A stretch of DNA of 62,757 nucleotides from Prevotella sp. Its GTDB lineage: Bacteria; Bacteroidota; Bacteroidia; Bacteroidales; Muribaculaceae. The notes below the pieces were generated by a model. It was not told the DNA's origin and ran no database searches. It was given only the letters and a program-made list of their open reading frames with translations. The stretch is taken from contig JAMPBN010000005.1 in the NCBI GenBank assembly GCA_023666665.1, positions 1-62,757 of the forward strand, written 5' to 3'. Shown here piece by piece: positions 52,417 to 60,974 of the stretch (position 1 is its first letter; every line of letters begins with the position of its first letter). Made by a program: the position numbers and the translations under genes.

Positions 52417-52796
52417 TGCGTCTTTTGTTGAGGATTCCGCGATGGAACCTCAGTACGGTTTGTTTTGTGCTGATAAGCTACCTCACGCTTGCGCCCAAGC
52501 CGCTCCCCGACAATGATATACCTTTTTGGGAACACACCGATAAGGTAGTCCACGCAATAATGTTTGCCGCGATGTATTCAACGCTATATATTGACTTATG
52601 GCGTGGCCATAAGCCGAATCGGGTAAAGCGTTGGCTTCTCGGCTTGCCGGTAGCGGCTTTTGGCGGCATCATAGAGTTGTTGCAGCAGGCTATGCATATG
52701 GGACGTGGCGGCGATGTTTATGACTTCGCCGCAGACTGTTGTGGGATGGTACTCGCAATATGGCTTGCGCCGTTATTTTTTAGGATACGCAGCTAA
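52413..52796 (+). CDS. VanZ-like membrane protein
   Basis: The 127-residue protein has about four hydrophobic segments and the VanZ-family features PFWEHTDKVVHAIMFAAM (about 38-55) and GGIIELLQQAM...GRGGDVYDFAADCCG (about 83-109, with the Glu and Asp residues typical of the family). VanZ itself gives low teicoplanin resistance, but most family members have no known role. It is coupled to lon by an ATG overlap. Its 3' end overlaps the convergent hom by 24 bases. Confidence 0.82.
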   Translation: MMRLLLRIPRWNLSTVCFVLISYLTLAPKPLPDNDIPFWEHTDKVVHAIMFAAMYSTLYIDLWRGHKPNRVKRWLLGLPVAAFGGIIELLQQAMHMGRGGDVYDFAADCCGMVLAIWLAPLFFRIRS

Positions 52797-53972
52797 GAAC
52801 ACCTGGCGGCGGCGCAATTCGGGAGCGGCATCTTGCAACGCACGCAATGAGGTTGTGCCTACCACGTAGTTATATTCCGCCGACGTATATTTCTCGCTGA
52901 TAGAGTCAAAGTCTATCAAATTGATGTCTTGCGGATTATTGAAACGATAATAAATTCTGAACCTTACATCGTTGGTGAACTCAGGCAGACCACCGGCGTG
53001 AGTGTGGCGCTTTTTGTATTCGTAGCGATAATCATACTGGCAGGCTGTGATGTCGCTCAAAATAGCAGAGCCGGTGGGGAAGCCACCCGCGCCACGACCG
53101 AACATAAACTGCTTGTCGTAACAGAGTCCCTTGATTACCACGCCGTTAAACTCATCGTCAACGCTGTAGATGTATTTGTCGGTTGATAGCAGCTGCGGAA
53201 TCACACACATACATATTCTGCCGTCGGGCAGTTTCTCAACGTGACCCACGAGTTTGATGCGTCGGCCTTTTTCGTTGGCAAAACGTATGTCGGCGTGGCT
53301 CAGCGATGAAATGCCGAAAGTGAAAATCCGTGAGGGGTCAACATACGTTCCGAAAGCGTGAACCGTAATGATAACGAGCTTTGACAACGAGTCCCAGCCG
53401 TCAACGTCGAGGCTCGGATTGCTCTCGGCGAAGCCGGCCTCCTGGGCCAGGCGGAGAGCTTTGTCATAATCCATATCTTCCTTGAAAATTTTGGTGAGGA
53501 TATAGTTTGACGAGCCGTTAAGAATACCCTTTACTGAGATGAGCAAATCGTTGTCGTAATATTCCTCAAGATTGCGGATAACCGGAATGGAACCGCAGGC
53601 CGAGGCATCATAAAGCAGTGTGCCGCCTGTCTGTGTCTGCAAGTCAATGAGTTCCGGCAGGTGTGCGGCAAGCATCTTCTTGTTGCCACTGACAGCCGTA
53701 AGGCCTTGCTTCAGAGCGCGGGTTATGATTGTATATGATGCCTCTGCATCGTCGATAAGTTCAACTATAACGTTGATTTCCGGGTCGTTGAAAATATCAT
53801 CGGGAATATCTGTGAAGTCTGCCGCAACGCCGCGGTTTTTGGTGATGTCGCGAACGCAAACGCGCTTAATCTCCACTCCGGCGGGTCTGGTGGTTTTTAG
53901 AAGTTCAAAAAGTGCACGGCCAACCGTGCCGAAGCCGAAAAGTCCTATTTTAAGATTTTTGCGTTGCGTCAT
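52773..53972 (-). CDS. hom: homoserine dehydrogenase
   Basis: The 399-residue enzyme reduces aspartate semialdehyde to homoserine for threonine and methionine. It has GLFGFGTVGRALFELL (about 10-25, dinucleotide fold), the Lys-containing VSGNKKMLAAH, ILNGSSNYILTKI, and AQEAGFAESNPSLDVDGWDS (about 188-207, substrate site). It lacks an aspartokinase domain and is thus monofunctional; a C-terminal ACT-like region may be present. The metX stop overlaps its start by four bases, making a methionine branch operon of metX then hom. Confidence 0.93.
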   Translation of the reverse strand: MTQRKNLKIGLFGFGTVGRALFELLKTTRPAGVEIKRVCVRDITKNRGVAADFTDIPDDIFNDPEINVIVELIDDAEASYTIITRALKQGLTAVSGNKKMLAAHLPELIDLQTQTGGTLLYDASACGSIPVIRNLEEYYDNDLLISVKGILNGSSNYILTKIFKEDMDYDKALRLAQEAGFAESNPSLDVDGWDSLSKLVIITVHAFGTYVDPSRIFTFGISSLSHADIRFANEKGRRIKLVGHVEKLPDGRICMCVIPQLLSTDKYIYSVDDEFNGVVIKGLCYDKQFMFGRGAGGFPTGSAILSDITACQYDYRYEYKKRHTHAGGLPEFTNDVRFRIYYRFNNPQDINLIDFDSISEKYTSAEYNYVVGTTSLRALQDAAPELRRRQVFLAAYPKK

Positions 53973-54985
53973 GATTCTAAGAATTTGGAGATTATGGAGT
54001 TGAGTTTTTCGTGTTCCACGAGGAAACCGTCGTGGCCAAAGTTGCTTTCAATTGTCTGCAATGCAGCGCCGGGAATGTTGTCGGCCAAAAACTTGGCATC
54101 GGCCGTGGTGAAGAGAATATCAGAAGTAATGCCAACAATGAGAGCTTTTGATTTTATTGAAGATAGCGCCGCTTTGATGCCTCCGCGATTGCGCCCAACG
54201 TCGTGGGCATCTACTGCGCGGCTTAACCGCATATAGCTGTAGGCATTGAACCGCGAGCATAGTTTTTTGCCCTGATGCTGCTGATAAGAGTGAACTTTGC
54301 GATAGGAGAGAGTGGGGCGCTCGTCGGCATCGGCCTGAGTACGATTGTATGCCTCCGGGCCGCGATAGCTGAGCAGCGCAATGGAGCGTGCGGCACTCAA
54401 CCCGGCCATTCCGGCATCGGGCGTATCGCTGCCATATGTGGCATCGGCTTCGATTGCCATTCGCTGGCTCTCATTAAAGGCCGCAGCCCATGGCGTGGTA
54501 TATGCCGAGGTGGCAATCAGGGCGATGCGCTTTGCAAAATCGGAGTCAGTCAGAGCCCATTCCATTGCCTGAAAACCACCCAAGGAGCTGCCGATGAGCA
54601 ACTCCACTCGTTGAATACCAAGATGATTGGCAAGGCGGCGGTGTGCGGCAACCATATCACGAACCGTAACTTCCGGGAATGCGTTGTAATAGGGCTTCCC
54701 GGTTGCCGGATTGGTGGAGAGTGGGCCGGTAGTGCCATAGTGTGAGCCGAGAATATTGGCGCAGACAATGAAATATTTTTCCGGGTCAAGGAATCTGCCG
54801 GCCTCAACGGTGTGTGGCCACCAGTCGGCGACATCGCTATTGGCAGTCAGCGCGTGGCATACCCATATGACGTTGGAGCGCTCGGCGTTCAGCTTGCCAT
54901 ACGTGTGATATGCAATGTCGAGTTCCGGAAGCATTGCGCCCGACTCAAGTTGCAACGGGGTTGGGTCGTGAAATGTCAATACCAT
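53969..54985 (-). CDS. metX: homoserine O-acetyltransferase
   Basis: The 338-residue alpha/beta hydrolase-fold enzyme acetylates homoserine, the first committed step to methionine. The nucleophile elbow is GSSLGGFQAMEW (about 136-147), the acid lies in GITSDILF and the His in FGHDGFLVEHE (about 317-327). WVCHALTANSDV marks the oxyanion region. Its substrate is the product of hom, the next gene, which supports the assignment. It overlaps the lptD stop by ten bases. Confidence 0.94.
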   Translation of the reverse strand: MVLTFHDPTPLQLESGAMLPELDIAYHTYGKLNAERSNVIWVCHALTANSDVADWWPHTVEAGRFLDPEKYFIVCANILGSHYGTTGPLSTNPATGKPYYNAFPEVTVRDMVAAHRRLANHLGIQRVELLIGSSLGGFQAMEWALTDSDFAKRIALIATSAYTTPWAAAFNESQRMAIEADATYGSDTPDAGMAGLSAARSIALLSYRGPEAYNRTQADADERPTLSYRKVHSYQQHQGKKLCSRFNAYSYMRLSRAVDAHDVGRNRGGIKAALSSIKSKALIVGITSDILFTTADAKFLADNIPGAALQTIESNFGHDGFLVEHEKLNSIISKFLES

Positions 54986-57639
54986 TCAATGCCGTTTGAG
55001 TAAGAAGAGCGTTTATCGTACTTGATGTCGGAGAGCATCGAAGATTTGATTGCAATATGGAAGTTGTAGCTGCGATATGGCCCGAACGGTACGAAGCTTG
55101 CCGTCATCGTAAAGCAGTGCAGATCGCGGCTGATGTTGCAGCTCATATATGAAATCTTCTTTTGCTTGAAGTCATAAGATGCCGAGAAGTTGAAGTCCCA
55201 GCCGGGCGTTGGCTTGAGACTGCCCGAAAAGGAGAGATTCTGCGTGAACTTTCCTTTGTATTCCATCTTCTCCTTGTCAAATTCACCATAGCCGTAGCTC
55301 ACTGAGTAGTTGATTGACAGGCTCCAGGGGCATTCCCATTTCAGATAACCGTCGTCGTCAAAATCGTGTGATGACGATGCGGTTGAAGAATTTCTTTTCT
55401 TGCGCCGGGTGCCATCCTGCTCCGATGAGTCTTCCTCTTCGCCGTTTTTGTTTTTGTTTTTTTTGCCAAACCATTTCTTGAACGTGTTGTTATTGAACGT
55501 GTAAGAAAAGCTCGTGCCGGTTGATGACAGTCGCCCGATGCCTTTACCTGCCTTCAGACGGGTAACGTTGCATCGGTATGGATTGCCATACTCGTTGAGT
55601 TTGTAAGTATATACGTCCCATACGGCTGAAAGGCTCAGGTTGAAGTTCTTGGCCAGACGCAGCAGAATTGAGGTGTTGAGGTTGCTCCAATTGAGCGAGT
55701 CGGCAGCGAAGTTGTAACTTTCGCTGAGGGAGAAGTTTTCAATTATTGAAATTTTCTTTTCGCCCACGGAGTCGTTGGTGGCAACCTTGGCCTCAACGTT
55801 ATTGGCCAATGAGAAGCTGACGATGCCCGACTTTCCGCGCCCCGGCACTCCGAATATGGCGTTGGGATAGCGGGAGTAAACGTTTTCGCGTTGACGGCCC
55901 TGTGCATCTGTGTAGCTGTATCTGCCGTAATATCCCCAAAATGGCGCACTGTAATCCGGAGCGCCTGAAAGACTTATCGTCGGGGTCATTACGTGGCGCA
56001 CCATCTTCAGCTTGCCCTTGAACAGTGGCCGCCAAAAGCCGTAAACTTTCGTTGATAATCCCACCGAGGCGGTGAAGTCAAAAACGTTATAGAAACTGTA
56101 TGTTGTATCCATAACCTCCGCAGCTGCCTGAGTGTCCCACTGACGGTTTACCCGCGAGGTGTACATGCGGTCGGTAAGCGTGAGGCTTGGCGACAGGTTG
56201 ATGTATTTGAATAACTGAAAGGTGGCAGAGATGGGTACTGAATGACGCATACCGTTGCGCCAGTCCTTGATCAGCGATTTCTTGAAAAACTCATCTTGTT
56301 TGGCAGTGAGCGAATTTTGCAGCTGTCCGCTGTATGAAAGTTTTATGCGCTCATACCATTTTTCGGCTCCCACCGCTCTTTTGCGCTTGAATGGCGCTAC
56401 CTGCGACATACTTACCGTAAGGTTGGGCAGCGAGACGTTGAGGGTTTCGTCAGACGAGCGCTGGGTGATGTTCATGCCCGCCGACATACTCCACTTGGTT
56501 CCCGGGAAGCGGTATGTGAGGTTCACTGTGGAGCTTTTGGTGTTTTCGGTAAAGCTGGAATTATAGTATGAATTGACATTATTGCGCGAGTAGCCGCTGG
56601 TTGCGAAGTTTACGCTCGCCGAGAACGTCATATTCGGATTGAATTTCGAGTCTTGTTGGTGATACCATTGAACCTGGAAGTTGGTTGACTTGGAGTAGTC
56701 GGCACTTCCTTTCTCGCCATCGACCGTGGTCAGATAGTTTATTGCAATATTGCCTGCGAATTTGTAACGCTTTGAGTAGCTTGAGCGTGCCTGAATGCCC
56801 CAGGAGCCTTTTGTGTAAATCGAGCCGGTCAGGGCAAGGTCTACGTAGTCGTTGAACGCAAAGTAATAGCCGCCGTTGTCGAGATACAGACCTCTGCGGT
56901 AGTCGTCGCCAAACGTCGGGAAGATTATACCTGAGGAGTATTTTTTAGTGAACGGAAAGTAACCGAACGGCACTGCCAGAGGCAGCGGCAAACCAGCCAG
57001 CACAAGATATGCCGGACCGGTAACTATATTGCTGCCGGGTTTGACTTTGCCCTTGGTTATCTGAAAGTGGAAGTGAGGGTCGTCGTGTTGGTCGCAAGTG
57101 GTGTATTGTCCGCCTTGAATGTAAAACTCGCCGTTTTCCATCTTTTTGGAGCGTTTGCCCACCAGATAACCTTCGCCCTGTTGGGTTACTACGTCGGTTA
57201 TAAAACCTCGCTCGGTCTTGAAGTTGTAACTCATTGACTTGGCGCTGTAAGAGTCGGAGCCTTGTGTAAAGTTTGGCGTGCCAATCAGTTCCCCCAAGGA
57301 GTCAGTGCGCCCTAAAGCGTTAACGTCGGCGGTTTTCAGGTCCATATCAATGATTTCGGCATCAAGCTTGAGGTCACCGTAGGTCACATGGCCGTCGCCA
57401 TACATATACGTGCGACTTCTGCCGACCACAATCATAGAGTCCTTGGAATCAAACACTACAGTGTTGTCAAGGTCTACTTTTTGCCGTCTGATTCGCGAAG
57501 GGGGCGCAGGTATTGAATCCGTCTGCAGAGGGATGAGCGTGTCAACCGACGCAATGACCACAGTGTCAACATCCTGTGCTGAAACGGTAAGGGTGCTGAT
57601 AATCAGTGAAATAATAATATATATAATGCGTCTGCGCAC
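54976..57639 (-). CDS. lptD: LPS-assembly outer-membrane protein LptD
   Basis: A GTG at 57639 (VRRRIIYIIISLIIST) gives 887 residues with a signal peptide ending SAQD. An OstA/LptA-like periplasmic jelly-roll domain follows (about 60-230) and then a long outer-membrane barrel of about 26 strands, with a low-complexity charged insert (about 720-755, rich in Lys, Asn, Glu, Asp) in an extracellular or periplasmic loop. It inserts lipopolysaccharide into the outer leaflet. The first frame-opening TTG (57666) lies inside the TAAATTTG promoter box, so the GTG is chosen, giving a leader of about 20 bases. It is followed by metX and hom in an operon. Confidence 0.85.
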   Translation of the reverse strand: MRRRIIYIIISLIISTLTVSAQDVDTVVIASVDTLIPLQTDSIPAPPSRIRRQKVDLDNTVVFDSKDSMIVVGRSRTYMYGDGHVTYGDLKLDAEIIDMDLKTADVNALGRTDSLGELIGTPNFTQGSDSYSAKSMSYNFKTERGFITDVVTQQGEGYLVGKRSKKMENGEFYIQGGQYTTCDQHDDPHFHFQITKGKVKPGSNIVTGPAYLVLAGLPLPLAVPFGYFPFTKKYSSGIIFPTFGDDYRRGLYLDNGGYYFAFNDYVDLALTGSIYTKGSWGIQARSSYSKRYKFAGNIAINYLTTVDGEKGSADYSKSTNFQVQWYHQQDSKFNPNMTFSASVNFATSGYSRNNVNSYYNSSFTENTKSSTVNLTYRFPGTKWSMSAGMNITQRSSDETLNVSLPNLTVSMSQVAPFKRKRAVGAEKWYERIKLSYSGQLQNSLTAKQDEFFKKSLIKDWRNGMRHSVPISATFQLFKYINLSPSLTLTDRMYTSRVNRQWDTQAAAEVMDTTYSFYNVFDFTASVGLSTKVYGFWRPLFKGKLKMVRHVMTPTISLSGAPDYSAPFWGYYGRYSYTDAQGRQRENVYSRYPNAIFGVPGRGKSGIVSFSLANNVEAKVATNDSVGEKKISIIENFSLSESYNFAADSLNWSNLNTSILLRLAKNFNLSLSAVWDVYTYKLNEYGNPYRCNVTRLKAGKGIGRLSSTGTSFSYTFNNNTFKKWFGKKNKNKNGEEEDSSEQDGTRRKKRNSSTASSSHDFDDDGYLKWECPWSLSINYSVSYGYGEFDKEKMEYKGKFTQNLSFSGSLKPTPGWDFNFSASYDFKQKKISYMSCNISRDLHCFTMTASFVPFGPYRSYNFHIAIKSSMLSDIKYDKRSSYSNGIEWY

Positions 57640-57663
57640 GTGTTTGTTCTGTATAGAGTAGTG

Positions 57664-57712
57664 CAAATTTACGTAATTATATTGAATATCGGCGTAAATT
57701 TACGTAACTTTG
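57664..57712. promoter_or_regulatory. divergent promoter region lptD / YbjL-type transporter with direct repeats
   Basis: Minus strand: TAAATTTG (57664-57671) towards lptD. Plus strand: TTG (57682-57684) and TAACTTTG (57705-57712), 20 bases apart, towards the transporter. The 12-base word AAATTTACGTAA occurs at 57665-57676 and 57696-57707, 31 bases apart, and CGTAAATTTACG (57693-57704) is a perfect palindrome. Confidence 0.65.
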
Positions 57713-57723
57713 CGCCCGAAAAA

Positions 57724-59385
57724 ATGAATTGGTTAGACTCTTTATTCATCACTCACACGCCGATGCAGGCGGTGATTGTGCTCTCGGTTATTATAGCCGC
57801 AGGTCTCGGATTGGGCAAAATCCGGATTATGGGGGTTTCGCTGGGAGTTACATTCGTGTTTTTTATGGGCATTCTTGCAGGGCATCTCGGCTTCTCAATC
57901 GACCCTGAAATGCTGATGTATGCCCAGAACTTCGGCCTCGTTCTCTTTGTGTATGAACTTGGTCTGAAAGTCGGTCCGGGCTTTTTCTCCTCTTTCCGTT
58001 CGGGTGGGGTCAAACTCAACATGTTGAGTTTAATAACCATTTTGCTCGGAACGCTGTTGGCTGTAGCTCTATCGTATGCTTTTACCATACCGATGAGTGA
58101 TATGGTGGGCATTCTCAGCGGTGCCACTACAAACACGCCGGCTCTCGGTGCCGCGCAGGAAACGTTGTCGCAGCTTGGTCGACCTGCCGCCGGAGCTGCG
58201 CTGAGTTGTGCCGTGACTTATCCGCTTGGCGTTGTCGGTGTGATACTGGCGTTTGTCATAGTTCGCAAGCTGTTCGTTCGGCCCAAAGATATGGTTTGCC
58301 ATATCCACGAAGATTCAAATCATACTTACATTGCCGCATATATCATTAAAAACCCCGGAATCTTCGGAAAGTCCGTGCGTGAAATCGCCAAGATTGCGCC
58401 ACACAAATTTGTCATTTCCCGACAGTGGCACGACGGCAAGGTTCACATCCCCAACTCCGACACCGTTCTGCACCAGAATGACCGCATTTTGGTTGTTACC
58501 ACCGAACACGAGGCGCAAGCCTTGACAGTTCTTTTCGGCGAACAGGATGTTACCGACTATAACAGCTCTGAAATTGACTGGAATGCCATTGACAGCTCGC
58601 TGATTTCAAAACATGTTATCATAACAAAGCCGGAAATCAACGGAAAACGTTTGGGCTCACTGAAACTTCGCAATACTTACGGCATAAACATTTCGCGAGT
58701 GTTGCGCGCCGGTGTACAACTTCTTGCTACCCCCGGCTTGGTCTTGCAACTTGGTGACAGGCTGACAGTAGTAGGCGAGGCAAAAGCTATTGAAAATGTT
58801 GAGAAAGTCCTTGGAAACGTTACCACCGACCTTAAAGAGCCGAATCTTGCGGCAATTTTTATCGGTATGGTGCTGGGACTTGTTGTCGGTGCCATTCCGT
58901 TATATATTCCGGGCATCAGCCAACCGGTATGTCTCGGTTTGGCCGGCGGACCAATAGTTGTGGGTATTCTTATCGGCGCATTCGGGCCGCGTTTCCATTT
59001 GGTTACTTACACAACCCGCTCGGCCAATCTTATGCTTCGCGGCATCGGCCTGTCGCTCTTTCTTGCTAGCCTCGGACTCAGCTCCGGAGCCAATTTCCTT
59101 GAAACCGTTATGACCGGCGACGGCCCGCTGTGGATTGGAGTCGGTTTCCTGATTACGGTTATCCCGGTTATAATTATGGCAGTTCCGGCTATGAGACTTT
59201 GCGGTCTGGGATTCGGTGAAACCTGCGGTATGCTTGCCGGAGCCATGGCAAACCCGATGGCGCTGACATATTCCGGCGAAGCCTGCGGCAACGATGACCC
59301 TGCCGTGGCCTACGCCACGGTATATCCCGTCACTATGTTTGTTCGCGTAATCATTGCGCAGATTCTTGTAATTATGTTTGTTTGA
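57724..59385 (+). CDS. YbjL/YidE (AspT)-type antiporter with two RCK_C domains
   Basis: From MNWLDSLFITHTPMQ (57724) the protein has 553 residues. Two YidE/YbjL duplication membrane halves (about 15-170 and 375-553, each with an FMGILAGHLGF or VGILIGAFGPRFH type segment and a Leu/Gly-rich core) flank two cytoplasmic TrkA_C/RCK_C domains (about 200-280 and 285-370). AspT-family proteins exchange dicarboxylates or amino acids; the substrate here is unknown. The ATG at 57640 is rejected, as it lies upstream of the promoter box. The leader is about eight bases. Confidence 0.88.
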   Translation: MNWLDSLFITHTPMQAVIVLSVIIAAGLGLGKIRIMGVSLGVTFVFFMGILAGHLGFSIDPEMLMYAQNFGLVLFVYELGLKVGPGFFSSFRSGGVKLNMLSLITILLGTLLAVALSYAFTIPMSDMVGILSGATTNTPALGAAQETLSQLGRPAAGAALSCAVTYPLGVVGVILAFVIVRKLFVRPKDMVCHIHEDSNHTYIAAYIIKNPGIFGKSVREIAKIAPHKFVISRQWHDGKVHIPNSDTVLHQNDRILVVTTEHEAQALTVLFGEQDVTDYNSSEIDWNAIDSSLISKHVIITKPEINGKRLGSLKLRNTYGINISRVLRAGVQLLATPGLVLQLGDRLTVVGEAKAIENVEKVLGNVTTDLKEPNLAAIFIGMVLGLVVGAIPLYIPGISQPVCLGLAGGPIVVGILIGAFGPRFHLVTYTTRSANLMLRGIGLSLFLASLGLSSGANFLETVMTGDGPLWIGVGFLITVIPVIIMAVPAMRLCGLGFGETCGMLAGAMANPMALTYSGEACGNDDPAVAYATVYPVTMFVRVIIAQILVIMFV

Positions 59386-59437
59386 ACCACTGTTGCCGCC
59401 GGGGCGTTATGATATTGTGAACTAAAATTCAAATATC

Positions 59438-60175
59438 ATGACTAAAGTAACATATCTTGACCACAGCGGTTTCGCCATCACTCTCGACGACGCGATTCTC
59501 GTTTTTGATTATTACCGCGACCCGGCTCACGCTCTGCATAAAATCTTGAGCCACAACCCCGACAAACCGGTTACGTTCTTCTCTACCCACCGTCACCCCG
59601 ACCATTACAATCCAGGAATTTTTGAGATAGCGCAGGACCACCGCCGCACGTATATCCTTTCCAACGATATTCCGGCCATGAAGATTCCAACCACACTCAA
59701 CGTTCAGGGTATGAGTCCCGGCGATGTTGTTGAAAACGTTCCCGGATGTGCACGAATCAAGGCTTACGGCTCCACGGATGTCGGCCTTTCGTTTTTCGTT
59801 ACTACCAATTCCGGCGAAACTATTTTCCATGCCGGCGATTTGAACCTCTGGCACTGGAAAGATGAGTATAACGAACGTCAGCAGCAGCGTGCTTCCGACA
59901 AGTTTGACCACGTTGTCAACCAAATCAAGTCTGAAGTCTCTGAAATCAACATAGTAATGTTTCCTGTTGACCCGCGTCAAGGCACTGATTTTGCCGAAGG
60001 TGCTCACCGCTTCCTCAAGGCCATCAAGGCAGATAATTTCTTCCCGATGCACTTCTGGGGCGACTATAAAGAGGCCTGCGACTTCCCCAAGTATGCCGAC
60101 TCCGATTTGACTGACTATCATTGCCTCCATACTCCGGGCAAGTCAGTTGAAATAGTTGAACACGCAATTTCATAA
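59438..60175 (+). CDS. MBL-fold metal-dependent hydrolase (UlaG-like)
   Basis: The 245-residue protein has the metallo-beta-lactamase motif THRHPDHYN (HxHxDH, about 49-57), HAGDLNLWHW (about 130-139) with the bridging Asp, and PMHFWGDY near the end. It resembles the COG2220 group that includes the L-ascorbate-6-phosphate lactonase UlaG, but the substrate is not known. It follows the antiporter gene after 52 bases and ends 22 bases before a strong bidirectional terminator. Confidence 0.88.
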   Translation: MTKVTYLDHSGFAITLDDAILVFDYYRDPAHALHKILSHNPDKPVTFFSTHRHPDHYNPGIFEIAQDHRRTYILSNDIPAMKIPTTLNVQGMSPGDVVENVPGCARIKAYGSTDVGLSFFVTTNSGETIFHAGDLNLWHWKDEYNERQQQRASDKFDHVVNQIKSEVSEINIVMFPVDPRQGTDFAEGAHRFLKAIKADNFFPMHFWGDYKEACDFPKYADSDLTDYHCLHTPGKSVEIVEHAIS

Positions 60176-60197
60176 CCCTATTTATATACAAAAAAGT

Positions 60198-60235
60198 CAA
60201 GCCCGCAGCTTTTGAGGTTGCGGGCTTGCTGTTTT
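60198..60235. terminator. bidirectional intrinsic terminator
   Basis: CAAGCCCGCA (60198-60207) pairs with TGCGGGCTTG (60219-60228), 11-base loop. The run GTTTTT follows on the plus strand, and an A-run (60190-60195) precedes, giving a T-run on the minus strand. It separates the MBL gene from the convergent rprY. Confidence 0.9.
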
Positions 60236-60250
60236 TAGGATTCGTTGGAA

Positions 60251-60949
60251 TTAGTCTTGCTCCGGAACTATGAGCTTATAGCCCTTGGAGTGGATGTTGA
60301 TGATTTCGATTGACGGGTCTTCACGCAGATGTTTGCGGAGCTTTGTGATATACACGTCCATTGAGCGGGCGTTGAAGTAGTTGTCGTCAATCCAAATGGT
60401 TTTCAGCGCATAGTTGCGCTCCAGAATTTCGTTGGCGTGGTTGCAGAGCAGGGTGAGCAGTTCGCTCTCTTTGGTGGTCAGTTTGGTAACCTTGTCGCCA
60501 AGTATGAGGGTTTGCTTCTGAGTGTCGAAAGTAAACTTGCCCAGACGGAACATGGTGACGTTCTTGTCGCGCTTGCCACGCACGCGACGCAGAATCGCCT
60601 CGATGCGGAACACGAGTTCTTCCATCGAGAACGGCTTGGTGATATAATCGTCGGCGCCAATCTTGAAGCCGGAGAAAATATCTTCTTTCATTACTCTGGC
60701 GGACAGGAAGATAATCGGCACTTCGGAGTTTACATTTCGGATTTCTTGCGCTACCTGAAAACCATCTTTCTCAGGCATCATCACGTCGAGAACGCAAAGG
60801 TCGTATTTCCCTTTGATGAAAGCCTTGTAGCCCTGGTCGCCGTCGGGATAGAGGTCGGCAACAAAGCCTTTTGCCTGCAAATATTCGCGAAGAAGCATGC
60901 CGAGGTTCTCATCGTCTTCGCAGAGCAGGATTCTTGTTTTTTCTTCCAT
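60251..60949 (-). CDS. rprY: OmpR-type response regulator RprY
   Basis: The 232-residue protein has a receiver domain (about 5-120; acidic pocket EDDE, phospho-Asp in LCVLDVMMPEKDG near residue 55, Lys in TKPF about 105) and a winged-helix DNA-binding domain (about 135-228, ARSMDVYITKLRKHLREDPS). It matches Bacteroides RprY, the regulator paired with RprX and tied to envelope or oxidative stress and tetracycline-related responses. The rprX stop lies 26 bases upstream, so both are in one operon with the kinase first. Confidence 0.92.
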   Translation of the reverse strand: MEEKTRILLCEDDENLGMLLREYLQAKGFVADLYPDGDQGYKAFIKGKYDLCVLDVMMPEKDGFQVAQEIRNVNSEVPIIFLSARVMKEDIFSGFKIGADDYITKPFSMEELVFRIEAILRRVRGKRDKNVTMFRLGKFTFDTQKQTLILGDKVTKLTTKESELLTLLCNHANEILERNYALKTIWIDDNYFNARSMDVYITKLRKHLREDPSIEIINIHSKGYKLIVPEQD

Positions 60950-60974
60950 AATAATTATATATTTGGGTTAATAT

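Noticed and set aside
52773-52796. Frameshift at the vanZ-like/hom junction
   Set aside because: Both proteins end normally for their families, so the overlap is genuine.
59429-60130. Minus-strand open frame of 233 codons opposite the MBL hydrolase
   Set aside because: It mirrors the metallo-hydrolase gene almost exactly and has no promoter, domain or start context of its own.
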